Of a DNA stretch of 64,000 nt, positions 55,020 through 64,000 are shown in pieces. How positions within the stretch are numbered: position 1 is the first letter of the stretch; the number at the start of each line of letters is the position of its first letter. The notes under the pieces were generated by a model that saw nothing but the letters and a program-made list of their open reading frames with translations, made no database searches and was not told where the DNA came from. The stretch is from Candidatus Jidaibacter acanthamoeba (GTDB lineage: Bacteria > Pseudomonadota > Alphaproteobacteria > Rickettsiales > Midichloriaceae): positions 124,001 to 188,000 of the forward strand of contig NZ_JSWE01000058.1 of NCBI RefSeq assembly GCF_000815465.1, read 5' to 3'. The position numbers and the translations under genes were made by a program.

Positions 55020-57905
55020 TTATAATCTTATATTCAAGGTCTCTTTTGCAGTGGTAAGTACAAATTTTGTATAAAACCAACTTAATCCGAGTAAACTAAA
55101 CCCTAACCCGAAAAAGGAAAATACACGATATAACCCGGAAAGCTCGCCAGCATCATATAAAAATACCTTGCCGATTACGGCAACCATAACGATTAACGAT
55201 GAAATTCTTATCATTCTATCATTTCGCATTGTGCCTAAAAACAATAATCCTAAGCCAAATATTAGCCATACTATGGAATAGGTATATATCTCCGTATTAC
55301 TTGTTTGGAAGCCGTTCAGATATGAACCTTGGAAGAATTGACGTATGTTAAGTGTAACATATGTAAAGGCTAATATCATCATTAGTGCATAACCGTAGCT
55401 TATCCAACTATTTTTATTAACCAGCGGAAAATTATTAATAAAAGCGCGAATCCAAAAAATCGGCAAAGCATATACAATCAAGAGAGAATTTAAAATAGGC
55501 AATCCTCCGACGGACTGAGATGAATATAGGGGATTATATATGATCAGGTCATAACAACAAACTCTGAATACCGAAATAGCATAAAGTGTCAGGCCGCTTA
55601 AAATAAGTCCACGGCGGTTTTCATGTTTACCTAAAGATATACTTGCTAATCCGATAACGAGAAATATATTAGTTATTATTCCGCGCTCAAGAAAACCGGC
55701 AGCTTCGCTCAAGAAGCTTTGATCAGCAGTTTGGAATAGATAGCGAATCACACAATAACTTGTTAAGCTTAATAATGCTACAGTAGCTACGTCAAATACA
55801 TTATTCAGTGCCCCGTCTTTCTCCTTAGGCAGCAGGTAATCGGTAATCAAAAAGCAAAGAGCCGGTAAACCTAAGTGTAATAACGGAGCTTCTGCAATAG
55901 CTTTACCTTGAATCGGCCAGGTAGAAAATAAGAGCTGACAAATAAATGAGGTTATTAGCATTAAGCCTAATATCTTAAATGTACGGCTTAAAAACCATAT
56001 AAAAATACAAGCAGTAAGAGTTATTAGTCCGTAAGTATGTGAAAAGAAAGTTCCGACGTTATCAATATTTTTTAACTCATAAAATTGTGTATTAAATATA
56101 TGATGGAAGTTTATTCTTCCTAATATGGTAAATATTTTCGGTATAATTAAAGCTCCGAAAATAAAAGCAAGTGTGGTAATAATATGTTTTAAAGCTTTAA
56201 TGTTAGTTCGAGTATTAATCCAGGCAACAAACATCATTTGTAGTGCAATAGCAACATATAATGAATCATAACCGATAACGGCTGCAAAGCTTATGGAGAT
56301 GAAAGCAGTACAAATTGCAGCGTATATTGCTGAAACATGTTCTTTATAAGGATGGTTTTCGGGTATCCTGCTTTGAACTTGTTTAAATATGAAAAAAGCA
56401 AGTAATGCTGTCAGTAAAGCTATACCGCCCCATAAATATGATACTTTCCCTGCGGAAAGATAAAAATTAATATTATAACAGCTTACGATATAATATCCGA
56501 TACTGCTCACTGCAAACAGCAATCCCCATAGTCTCGGATCTCTGCTTTCCCATTGCAGAAAATAAGAACTACCCATGTAAATTAGGGAAAATAATAATAT
56601 CATAAATATAAAATGGCCGGTCTGATCATAATTCCAAAACCACAATAAAGCGATACTGATTAAACATGATATAAAAGGAAATTTTCCGTAAAGTTTCTGG
56701 TTAAAATAAGCAAGGCAGATTGTGCCTAGCGATAGTAAGCTGAATAGCCCCCATTCCATTGCACTGAAATTACTATGCTTAGTAATAACCGCCATTAAAC
56801 TTAAAGCTCCACCAATAGCAAAATAATTTAAAGCTGAAATTTTACTTCCGGATCTAATGTCAACAGCATCATGGCTATCATGCTCATCCTTTGATAAAGT
56901 AATAATGGTGCCGCTTATTGCAATTAAAAATATAGAGAGCCATATCGTATCAAAAGCCCTGACATAACCGGCAAACAACCAGAATATTACCCATAAGAAA
57001 GCGCAAAGTACTACCGGTGCTGCTAAAAACCACCAATTCTGTTTTTTAATCACTACCATCAGCCCTGTTAGCACAAAATATAAATATAAAAACATAACGG
57101 GAGTATCAATACCTTGAATACCTACCATTATCGGAGTTAAAAACCCGCCTACTAAACCTAAAATTGCAATCGGTGCTCCATGTCTTAATGATAAAATAAT
57201 CGCAGTTAAGGTGACGATGGTCATACCTATAAGGCCGACAACCACGGGTATAAGATAATAAAGCGTGACAGCACTGAAAATGCATATATAAAGAGAAGCA
57301 ATACCTGCGCCTGAACATGCTTGGGCTATACGTTTTCCATTGGCTAAATTAGTTTTATCTCTGACTATATGCCCGACATATAATAATCCGATACCAAAAA
57401 ATATACCTAATATTACTCGCGTTGTAGGATTAACTAAGCCTACTTCAATAGAGTATTTTACCATATAAAAGACAGCAAGTATTAGTGCAATGCCTCCGAT
57501 CCACACAGAAAGTTTAGTTCCAAACTTATGTTCAAAGCTTTCTTGCGGTTTTATCTTCTCATATACTTCTTCATTGCCTCGTACACCACTTGCTATATCC
57601 TTTGGCATTTCCTGATGCGATGTATTAAAAGATAATATATCTTCTTTTGATTGTTGCCGGGATGGAATGGTGCTTGCTTTGGTTTGCTCTGCATCCACAT
57701 TTGTTAAAGATAGATTTTCTTTAAGAAGGGTTTTACCCTCTGCTTTTACCGGGTTAAAAACTCTTTGTAATTCATTTTTCAGAAAACTAATTTGTTTTTC
57801 TAAACTGTTAATTCTAAGATAGTTTAACCAAGTTACTATTATACTTATAACAATAATAATATGATATAAGCCCCAGTCTCCAATATATTTCATAATCATT
57901 CTCAT
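55020..57905 (-). CDS. DUF2339 polytopic membrane protein
   Basis: This 961-residue inner-membrane protein has a first hydrophobic helix (about 12-28), a Glu/Ser-rich hydrophilic stretch with a short coiled coil (to about 125), then more than twenty membrane helices. The FEHKFGTKLSVWIGGIALILAVFYMVKYSIE block that opens the membrane domain, seen here as KLSVWIGGIALILAVFYMV, and GAPIAILGLVGGFLTPIMV are DUF2339 landmarks. The function of DUF2339 is unknown. It is a large investment for a reduced genome. It lies convergent to the beta-barrel gene. Confidence 0.85.
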   Translation of the reverse strand: MRMIMKYIGDWGLYHIIIVISIIVTWLNYLRINSLEKQISFLKNELQRVFNPVKAEGKTLLKENLSLTNVDAEQTKASTIPSRQQSKEDILSFNTSHQEMPKDIASGVRGNEEVYEKIKPQESFEHKFGTKLSVWIGGIALILAVFYMVKYSIEVGLVNPTTRVILGIFFGIGLLYVGHIVRDKTNLANGKRIAQACSGAGIASLYICIFSAVTLYYLIPVVVGLIGMTIVTLTAIILSLRHGAPIAILGLVGGFLTPIMVGIQGIDTPVMFLYLYFVLTGLMVVIKKQNWWFLAAPVVLCAFLWVIFWLFAGYVRAFDTIWLSIFLIAISGTIITLSKDEHDSHDAVDIRSGSKISALNYFAIGGALSLMAVITKHSNFSAMEWGLFSLLSLGTICLAYFNQKLYGKFPFISCLISIALLWFWNYDQTGHFIFMILLFSLIYMGSSYFLQWESRDPRLWGLLFAVSSIGYYIVSCYNINFYLSAGKVSYLWGGIALLTALLAFFIFKQVQSRIPENHPYKEHVSAIYAAICTAFISISFAAVIGYDSLYVAIALQMMFVAWINTRTNIKALKHIITTLAFIFGALIIPKIFTILGRINFHHIFNTQFYELKNIDNVGTFFSHTYGLITLTACIFIWFLSRTFKILGLMLITSFICQLLFSTWPIQGKAIAEAPLLHLGLPALCFLITDYLLPKEKDGALNNVFDVATVALLSLTSYCVIRYLFQTADQSFLSEAAGFLERGIITNIFLVIGLASISLGKHENRRGLILSGLTLYAISVFRVCCYDLIIYNPLYSSQSVGGLPILNSLLIVYALPIFWIRAFINNFPLVNKNSWISYGYALMMILAFTYVTLNIRQFFQGSYLNGFQTSNTEIYTYSIVWLIFGLGLLFLGTMRNDRMIRISSLIVMVAVIGKVFLYDAGELSGLYRVFSFFGLGFSLLGLSWFYTKFVLTTAKETLNIRL

Positions 57906-57942
57906 CCCTTACTAATTAAATTGGTAACATTTTTTAATTTTT

Positions 57943-58616
57943 TTAGCAATCAATAGAAGTCTGTTTGCATAACTTATTTATCTTGCTAAGCTTATGTTTT
58001 ATAAATATAAAGATAAAATCAGTTTGCCATTCGACTTTGTGTTTTTCTAAGCCATTTGTATTAAACATCACATAGCAGCGGCTAACTCTAAGTTCATCAG
58101 TGCTGGGCTTAGGAATTAACCCCTTAGCTTTACTTTCAAGCATAAAGCCTAACTTCTCTGCAATATATGCGCTTTTAACATTATCATCATCGCAAATAAT
58201 AGCTATGCGCCTCAAGCCTAATTGGTGAAAACCATAAAAGATAAGTGCGGTTATAGCTTCAGAAATATAGCCGTTATTTTGATGTAGCTTATGGCAATAA
58301 TAACCGATCCCTGCGGAAGGGATATTCCAGTTAATTTTATGCAAGCTGCAACCCCCGCTAAATTAATCATTATGAAAAATAAGGAAACGAAACGCTTTCT
58401 TTAAAATAAATTGAGTATAAAACTCGCAAGCATTTTTTCACTGTCAACCTCAGCCTTTACACTGCTCACCCATGGCAGCCATTCACCCAAATTATTTCTT
58501 GATTGCTCTATTAAATTGAAAATGATGCTACTGTCACCAGGCATTACAGGTCGCAAGATAAGTCGCTCGGTTTTTATCGGAAACGGTGTATTAATAAGAA
58601 ACGGCTCTTTGATCAT
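57943..58616 (-). pseudogene. broken GNAT acetyltransferase (RimJ/RimL type)
   Basis: The N-terminal piece (58616-58401) starts with FPIKTERLILRPVMPGDSSII, a RimJ/RimL opening, and stops at a TAA right after ILNLF. Reading on in the same frame gives RKRFVSLFFIMINLAG, then the frame must shift at a five-G run (C5 at 58352-58356 on the plus strand) to continue as GGCSLHKINWNIPSAGIGYY and the acetyl-CoA-binding part to 57943. So one nonsense change and one frameshift separate two halves of a once normal gene. An intact relative is at 47126-47692. Confidence 0.7.
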
Positions 58617-58631
58617 AGTTAAAACCTAATC

Positions 58632-61600
58632 TTATATACTCTTCAGCTTTTCTTTTAATGACATATAATCAATTTTCCCGGCGCCTAAGAGAGGCATTTC
58701 CTCAATATATATAACTGATTTAGGAATATATAACTCCGAATAACCTTCTTTGTTTAAAAAGCGAATAATATCCTCTTTTGCTGCCCCTTCCTTGTCGGTA
58801 AACAAAATAATGCTTTCGCCTTTTTTAGGGTCATCTATACTTAGTGTGCCGTGAAGGTTTTCAGGCCATAGTTTAGCTACTGTTTCTTCAACGGCTGCAA
58901 GTGAGACCATTTCTCCGCCGATCTTAGCAAATCGCTTAGCACGGCCTAGTATAGTCACATATTTATCTTCATCAACCGAGACTATATCTCCGGTATCATA
59001 CCACCCTTCATATATTTCATCCTGAGTAACATGAGCAGGCTTTTGTATAACTCCGGGTTTTTCGGGCCTTAGGTAACCAAGCATTACATTAGGCCCATTG
59101 ACAATAAGCTTCCCGCCCTTATTGATTCCTTCAACCGGCTCGAGCTTATAATTTATATTCGGCAGTATTCTACCTACAGTGCCGGGCTTATAATGCATCG
59201 GGCTATTAACCGAGATTGCCGGCGCAGTTTCCGTTGTACCATATCCTTCTAAAACTCTTATACCGAATTTTTCCTGCCAAATTTTTCTGGTTTCTTCCTT
59301 TAATTTTTCAGCTCCGGCAAAAACATACCTTATACTGAAGAAGTCATAGGGATGGGCATATTTAGCATATCCGGCTAAAAACGTATCGGTTGCAAAAAAG
59401 AAAGTTGCATTTACTCCGTAAACCATCTCGGGAATTATCCTGTAATGAAGAGGGGAGGGGTAAAAATAGGTGGATATACCATATAAGAGGGGTAAAATCA
59501 TACCTGCCGTCAGACCGAATGAGTGGAATACCGGAAGGGCGCTAAAGAGTTTGTCGGATGATGTGAAATCTATCCTTGAGGAAAGCTGTTTTAAATTAGC
59601 AATTATATTTGAATGGCTTAAGACAACTCCTTTCGGCAATCCTTCGGAACCTGAAGTGAATAGCACAACCGCCGGATCATTAGCATGAGGCAGTTTTTTA
59701 TACTTCTTCTTAGTAAAATAGTGCTGGTAGTAATAAAGCGGGAATAAAGCTTTTAAAATACCTTTAACTTTATGATAGAATTTTATTTCCTTACGTAAAT
59801 CTTCTAAGTATACAATTTCTATATCATGTTGATTAATTTCATCAATCATATGCTCAAGGCTTGCTTTTTCTATAAATACTCTTGATGTATAAATAATTTT
59901 TATTTTAGCTGTTTTACAGCTGGAAATTAAGTTTTTAAGCCCGGTAGAAAAGTTAAGCATTGCAGGAACTCTGCCGTATAAAATGGTTGCAAAGAATGCT
60001 ACTACAGTTCCAGCGGCATTAGGCAGCAAAAACCCGACATAATCTTTATAATTGGTTTTAGCTGCAATTCTTTTTCCTAAAACGAAGCTACCAGCACAGA
60101 TTTTATTATAGGTGAGGGAGTTTTTATTAGAATCCTGAATAATTGTCGTATTGCCACCGAATTGCTCTTTAGCATGAACAAAACTTTCAAAAAGAGTTTG
60201 GGTATTTTTTGCTCCGCTAAACATCATTTCAGTCATAATATCATAAAGCCTATTGCCTATCTCATGCCTACGGTCCCTTCCCATAAGGTCATGAGCTGCG
60301 CTAAGCTTTTGCGGTTTTAAAATATGCATTCTGATCTTAGGGAATAACTTTAAGCGCAACTTACCATGCATACGGGAAAACACACTATACTGAGGGCCAT
60401 CAAGCCTTATCGGAAGGAGCACTGCATCAGCTTTATCCGCTATCATACCCGGACCTTCATAAATCTTCATTAGAGACCCGGTGACTGTAATTCTGCCTTC
60501 AGGAAATATAACTACAGGCGTATTGGATTTTAACTTATCGATTAACGTTTTAGTTGCCATCGGATTTGAAGGGTCGACCGGAAAAGCGCGTAAAAAGGTA
60601 AGGAAAGGTTTTAGCCACCACTTACGGGCAATATATGTATCTATAGCAAAAATAAGCCTATCAGGCAGTAATGCACCGATCAAAATCGGATCAATAAAAG
60701 AAGCATGGTTTGCAATAATCAAAACTCTTTTTCCGGCTTTGTGGTAATTCTCCATTCCTTCAATTTCTACTCTATAAATAAGTTTTAATGCCATTTGGAA
60801 AAAGTTCTTAATTACGGTATCCGGTAAAATTTGGCAGATATAACTTGCGGTAAAGAAATTAGCTACCGCCAGAATAAATAGTAGTTGCGGCTCTGAAAGA
60901 CCGATGGCAATCAGCGCCATAGTTATTGAGCTTGCAACTACCATAAAAAAAGAGCTCATGATATTACTTGCGGCAATTGCGCGCGAACGAAATTCTTTTT
61001 TAATTTCAAGTTGTAATAAGGCATAGAGGGGGACTATATATATTCCGCCCGAAACTGAAATCATAAAAATATCAATAAATGCTCTAATGCCGTCAACATT
61101 AGAAAGAAAATAATGGATGCCCCCAAGGTAATCTTTCTTCTCAAAAATGGTGGAAGTCCACCATAAATCAAGAAAGAAAAAGCTCATTACCATCATTGAA
61201 GTCGGCACATATTTAGTTGTAATTTCTTCTTTTAGAAGCTTATTACATAGCATGGATCCCACACCCGTTCCAAAAGAAAAGGCGGCAAGCAGAAGGGTAA
61301 ACACAGATTCATCCCCTCCGAAAACCTCCTTAGTCAGGTTAGACATTTGAGAAATTAAAACGCTGCCGATTAGCCAAAACCAGGAAATACCTAGAATAGC
61401 CAAGAAGGCACGGCGGTGTTTACGGGTAAAAGTTATACACTCTTTAGTTTCTAAAATTAAGTTTGCGGAAAGTTTTATGCTCGGGTCGGATACGGTTGAA
61501 TTTGGAATAAAGAGGGCAAAAACATATGATATAATAGCTGTGGCAAGGATTATAAAACAGATCAGATACACATCAAAGCTATCATGCGAGACAAAAAGTC

Positions 61601-62096
61601 CGCCGAAAGTAACTCCAAATAGTATAGCTACAAAAGTAGCGGCTTCAATAAGACCGTTTCCGAGTATAAGTTCACTTTTCTTTAAGCCTTCCGGGAGTAT
61701 ACTATACTTCACGGGACCGAATAATGCCGCTTCAACACCAGTTAAAAAAATAGAGAATAGCAAGATAAAATAACTGCCGGTAAGAAAGCCGACAACTGCA
61801 ATTAGCGCGACTATAATATTAATTGCTTTAAGCCATACTATTAAACGGGATTTACGGAACTTATCCGCCAGTTTTCCGCCCGAAGCAGAGAAAATACAGA
61901 ACGGCAAGACAAATAACGCCATGGAAAGCGTAATTAGAATTGATCTGCTTATCTCGGAGATTTCAGTAATATAATAAGTGACCAGGGTTGTAAAAGCCGT
62001 TCTTACGAAGTTATCACTAAAGGCAGACAAAAATTGACAGATGAAAATAGTCAGGAACCGTCTCTTGCTGAGTAATGAAGTAGTCGTTGAGGACAT
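58632..62096 (-). CDS. MFS lysophospholipid transporter - acyltransferase - acyl-ACP ligase fusion
   Basis: This 1154-residue protein joins three activities. Residues about 5-430 are a twelve-helix MFS domain like LplT, a lysophospholipid flippase. About 440-640 is a PlsC-type acyltransferase with the NHASFIDP motif (H near 461) and FPEGRITVTGSL. About 650-1154 is an AMP-forming acyl-ACP/acyl-CoA ligase with FTSGSEGLPKGVVLSHSN (near 810), GYGTTETAPAISVN and the GWYDTGDIV and GRAKRF motifs. Together these resemble E. coli LplT plus Aas, which import and reacylate lysophospholipids; fused forms are known in proteobacteria. In a host-dependent cell this could salvage host lysolipids. Confidence 0.92.
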   Translation of the reverse strand: MSSTTTSLLSKRRFLTIFICQFLSAFSDNFVRTAFTTLVTYYITEISEISRSILITLSMALFVLPFCIFSASGGKLADKFRKSRLIVWLKAINIIVALIAVVGFLTGSYFILLFSIFLTGVEAALFGPVKYSILPEGLKKSELILGNGLIEAATFVAILFGVTFGGLFVSHDSFDVYLICFIILATAIISYVFALFIPNSTVSDPSIKLSANLILETKECITFTRKHRRAFLAILGISWFWLIGSVLISQMSNLTKEVFGGDESVFTLLLAAFSFGTGVGSMLCNKLLKEEITTKYVPTSMMVMSFFFLDLWWTSTIFEKKDYLGGIHYFLSNVDGIRAFIDIFMISVSGGIYIVPLYALLQLEIKKEFRSRAIAASNIMSSFFMVVASSITMALIAIGLSEPQLLFILAVANFFTASYICQILPDTVIKNFFQMALKLIYRVEIEGMENYHKAGKRVLIIANHASFIDPILIGALLPDRLIFAIDTYIARKWWLKPFLTFLRAFPVDPSNPMATKTLIDKLKSNTPVVIFPEGRITVTGSLMKIYEGPGMIADKADAVLLPIRLDGPQYSVFSRMHGKLRLKLFPKIRMHILKPQKLSAAHDLMGRDRRHEIGNRLYDIMTEMMFSGAKNTQTLFESFVHAKEQFGGNTTIIQDSNKNSLTYNKICAGSFVLGKRIAAKTNYKDYVGFLLPNAAGTVVAFFATILYGRVPAMLNFSTGLKNLISSCKTAKIKIIYTSRVFIEKASLEHMIDEINQHDIEIVYLEDLRKEIKFYHKVKGILKALFPLYYYQHYFTKKKYKKLPHANDPAVVLFTSGSEGLPKGVVLSHSNIIANLKQLSSRIDFTSSDKLFSALPVFHSFGLTAGMILPLLYGISTYFYPSPLHYRIIPEMVYGVNATFFFATDTFLAGYAKYAHPYDFFSIRYVFAGAEKLKEETRKIWQEKFGIRVLEGYGTTETAPAISVNSPMHYKPGTVGRILPNINYKLEPVEGINKGGKLIVNGPNVMLGYLRPEKPGVIQKPAHVTQDEIYEGWYDTGDIVSVDEDKYVTILGRAKRFAKIGGEMVSLAAVEETVAKLWPENLHGTLSIDDPKKGESIILFTDKEGAAKEDIIRFLNKEGYSELYIPKSVIYIEEMPLLGAGKIDYMSLKEKLKSI

Positions 62097-62257
62097 AAAA
62101 ATAATTTTCTTATTATCTTTTCAAGGTATATACATTTATCACAAATTTACTTTATTAAAACATTTTAAATTAATCGACGTTCATTTATAAAAGTTCTGGA
62201 TTTAATTATAAAGCTGTATTATAAAGCACACTAAAGAATAATTTAAAGTAATATATA

Positions 62258-62476
62258 ATGGCAGTACCTAAGAAGAAAACTTCGACGTCAAGAAGAGATA
62301 AAAGAAGAGCTCATGATGCTTTGAAACCGATTAACGTTTCTTTTGATAAAAATACCGGTGAAGCAAAGCTTCCGCATCATATTTCTTTAAAAGACGGGAT
62401 GTATAACGGCAAGCAAATCTTAATTAAAAGAGAAAAACCTACGGAAGATTCAGCAAGCGAAGCTGCTGAGGCATAA
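62258..62476 (+). CDS. rpmF: 50S ribosomal protein L32
   Basis: This 72-residue protein starts [20 protein letters not shown], the invariant L32 opening, followed by the alphaproteobacterial middle part and an acidic C-terminal tail ([11 protein letters not shown]). Four-Cys zinc ribbons seen in some L32 are absent, as is usual in alphaproteobacteria. rpmF-plsX-fabH is a classic conserved gene order. Confidence 0.96.
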   Translation: MAVPKKKTSTSRRDKRRAHDALKPINVSFDKNTGEAKLPHHISLKDGMYNGKQILIKREKPTEDSASEAAEA

Positions 62477-62493
62477 ATTTATTTAATAATATT

Positions 62494-63576
62494 ATGTCCC
62501 AAAGGATAGTTATAAGTTTAGATGCAATGGGAGGCGCGAATGCGCCTCGTGCCGTTATAGAAGGGGCAAGTATTGCTTTAAATAAAAATCCTAATCTTTA
62601 TTTTAAGATTTTCGGTAACCAGCAGTTAATAGGCAATCTATTTGAGCAGTTTCCTATACTTAAAGAAAACTATGAATTCATTGAAACGGGAACTTATATC
62701 TCTGATGACGAGCAGCCGATTAAAGCGCTGAAAAACGGTGTTAACTCAAGTATGAGAAAAGCAATTGATGCAGTTAAGGAAAATGCTGCGGTAGCTTGCG
62801 TATCTTCCGGAAACACTGGCGCATTAATGGTGATGGCGAAGCTCGTGCTTGGAGAGCTTCCCGGTATAAAGCGGCCGGCGATTGTCGGAGTGGTTCCGAA
62901 CCTAAACGGCGGCACTGTTATGCTGGATTTAGGTGCCAACGCCGAGTGTGATGAAACCAACTTGTTCCAATTTGCCTTAATGGGAGATTGTTTCGCTAAA
63001 ATAATCCTGGATAAGAAAAGTCCAACTATCGGACTCTTAAATGTAGGTGTGGAGCAGATAAAAGGAAGAGAAATAGAAAAGAAAACTTATAATTTGCTTA
63101 AAAAATCCGGTCTTAATTTTATCGGCTATGTAGAAGGGCATGATTTAACTAAAGGTGTGGTTGATGTCGTGGTTACAGACGGGTTTTCAGGAAATATAGT
63201 TCTTAAAACTGCGGAAGGAACGGCAAGGTTGTTGATGCAAATCATGAAACAAGGATTCCAAAACAACTTATCATCTAAGATCGGCGGGTTATTGGCTAAA
63301 AAGTCATTGAAGGAAAGTTTCAAAAGTGTTGACCCGAATGTTAATAACGGGGCAATGTTCATCGGGGTAAACGGTATAGTTGTCAAAAGTCATGGCGGCG
63401 CTGAAGCTATCGGTTTTGCCAATGCTATCAACGTTGCTTATGATTTAGCTCAGCGCAATATCAACCAGGAAATCATAAAAGAGTTTGATATTCTGCAAGG
63501 TGAAATGAGTTTAGGTCAAAATATAGTTGAAAAAATTAAGAAAACTTCAGCAAGAATTTTAGGTATCGGTTCATGA
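62494..63576 (+). CDS. plsX: phosphate acyltransferase PlsX
   Basis: PlsX makes acyl-phosphate from acyl-ACP for the first glycerophosphate acylation. The 360-residue protein has ISLDAMGGANAPRAVIEGA, VSSGNTGALMVMAK, LDLGANAECDETNLFQFALMG and GFSGNIVLKTAEGTARLL, all family motifs. It lies 17 bases after rpmF. Its stop overlaps the start of fabH (ATGA), indicating coupled translation. Confidence 0.97.
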   Translation: MSQRIVISLDAMGGANAPRAVIEGASIALNKNPNLYFKIFGNQQLIGNLFEQFPILKENYEFIETGTYISDDEQPIKALKNGVNSSMRKAIDAVKENAAVACVSSGNTGALMVMAKLVLGELPGIKRPAIVGVVPNLNGGTVMLDLGANAECDETNLFQFALMGDCFAKIILDKKSPTIGLLNVGVEQIKGREIEKKTYNLLKKSGLNFIGYVEGHDLTKGVVDVVVTDGFSGNIVLKTAEGTARLLMQIMKQGFQNNLSSKIGGLLAKKSLKESFKSVDPNVNNGAMFIGVNGIVVKSHGGAEAIGFANAINVAYDLAQRNINQEIIKEFDILQGEMSLGQNIVEKIKKTSARILGIGS

Positions 63577-64000
63577 CTAACTGTGCAGTAGTTGGGGTAG
63601 GGGCATATTTACCTCAAAAAATTATTACCAATAATGATTTAGCGCAAAGCGTTGAAACTACCGATGAATGGATTGTAAGTCGTACGGGAATAAAAAAACG
63701 CCACATAGTTGAAGATGAACTTACCTCCGACCTTGCTGCAAAAGCAGTTTTGAGTGCTTTGGAGTATGCAAATTTGAGTCCTAATGACCTGGACGGCGTT
63801 ATTGTAGCAACTGCAACACCTGATCTCATTTTTCCTTCTACAGCAACAAGCGTTCAGCATAAAATAGGTATGCAGAAAGGATTCGCTTTTGACATTAGCG
63901 CAGTGTGCAGCGGGTTTATATATGCTCTATCAGTTGCTGACTCAATGATTAAAGCAGGTAACCTTAAACGTATAGCAGTAGTCGGAGCAGAAGTACTTTC
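63573..64000 (+). CDS. fabH: 3-oxoacyl-ACP synthase III (partial, runs off the window)
   Basis: FabH starts fatty acid synthesis by condensing acetyl-CoA with malonyl-ACP. The first 142 residues are visible. They start CAVVGVGAYLPQKIITN and contain TTDEWIVSRTGIKKRHI, and the catalytic Cys is C112 in AVCSGFIYAL, the same number as in E. coli. The ATG overlaps the plsX stop. The His-Asn part of the active site is beyond the window. Confidence 0.95.
   Translation, partial: MTNCAVVGVGAYLPQKIITNNDLAQSVETTDEWIVSRTGIKKRHIVEDELTSDLAAKAVLSALEYANLSPNDLDGVIVATATPDLIFPSTATSVQHKIGMQKGFAFDISAVCSGFIYALSVADSMIKAGNLKRIAVVGAEVL

Overview
The window is AT-rich bacterial chromosome with mostly single-copy housekeeping genes, and it fits an obligately intracellular alphaproteobacterium of the order Rickettsiales. 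The main clues are an isolated virB8/virB9 pair like the duplicated T4SS genes of Rickettsiales, several ankyrin-type or secreted proteins, a CckA/PopZ cell-cycle pair, a giant NAD-glutamate dehydrogenase, and an MFS-PlsC-AMP-ligase fusion. Genes for lipid A and LPS export (lpxB, lptG) argue against Anaplasmataceae, which lack LPS. A Midichloriaceae-like or Rickettsiaceae-like host is my inference, not proven.

Layout. 1-9.5 kb: a PhoB-type regulator, the hybrid kinase CckA, PopZ, a secreted ankyrin/proline-rich protein, then hscB-hscA (HscA lacks its C-terminal lid) and a small hypothetical gene. 9.6-12.9 kb: a superfamily 1 DNA/RNA helicase on the minus strand whose N-terminus is split off by a frameshift. 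13.1-17.0 kb: virB8, virB9, a terminator, then two unrecognised proteins, one secreted. 17.1-28.1 kb: dnaE, trmJ, lptG, gdhB, holC and a DUF6111-like membrane protein. 28-37.4 kb (minus strand): an EamA transporter, a 781-residue pseudopilin-like protein with PA14 and discoidin-like parts, lpdA, pdhC, a second EamA transporter, cvpA, radA. 37.6-43.8 kb: a GHSTG hydrolase-like protein, then pnp (with an 11-residue repeat tail), rpsO and truB on minus, and rplM-rpsI on plus behind a near-consensus promoter. 44-47.1 kb: two related ankyrin-like repeat proteins, one carrying a fresh 195-bp tandem duplication. 47.1-54.9 kb: a GNAT enzyme, recA, a secreted Ppx/GppA-family protein, lpxB, sdhE, gltA, a hypothetical gene and an outer-membrane beta-barrel. 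55-64 kb: a DUF2339 membrane protein, a broken GNAT gene, the MFS-acyltransferase-ligase fusion, rpmF, plsX and the start of fabH.

How it fits together. PdhC/LpdA, citrate synthase and glutamate dehydrogenase feed the TCA cycle, in keeping with an organism living on host pyruvate and glutamate. PlsX/FabH, the acyltransferase fusion, LpxB and LptG build the envelope. DnaE, HolC, RecA and RadA serve replication and repair. CckA and PopZ point to alphaproteobacterial polarity and cell-cycle control. The accessory proteins (secreted ankyrin protein, repeat proteins, hydrolase-like protein, pseudopilin-PA14 protein, secreted Ppx-like protein) sit singly between core operons and are the best host-interaction candidates. 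I saw no rRNA, tRNA, CRISPR array, insertion sequence or prophage.
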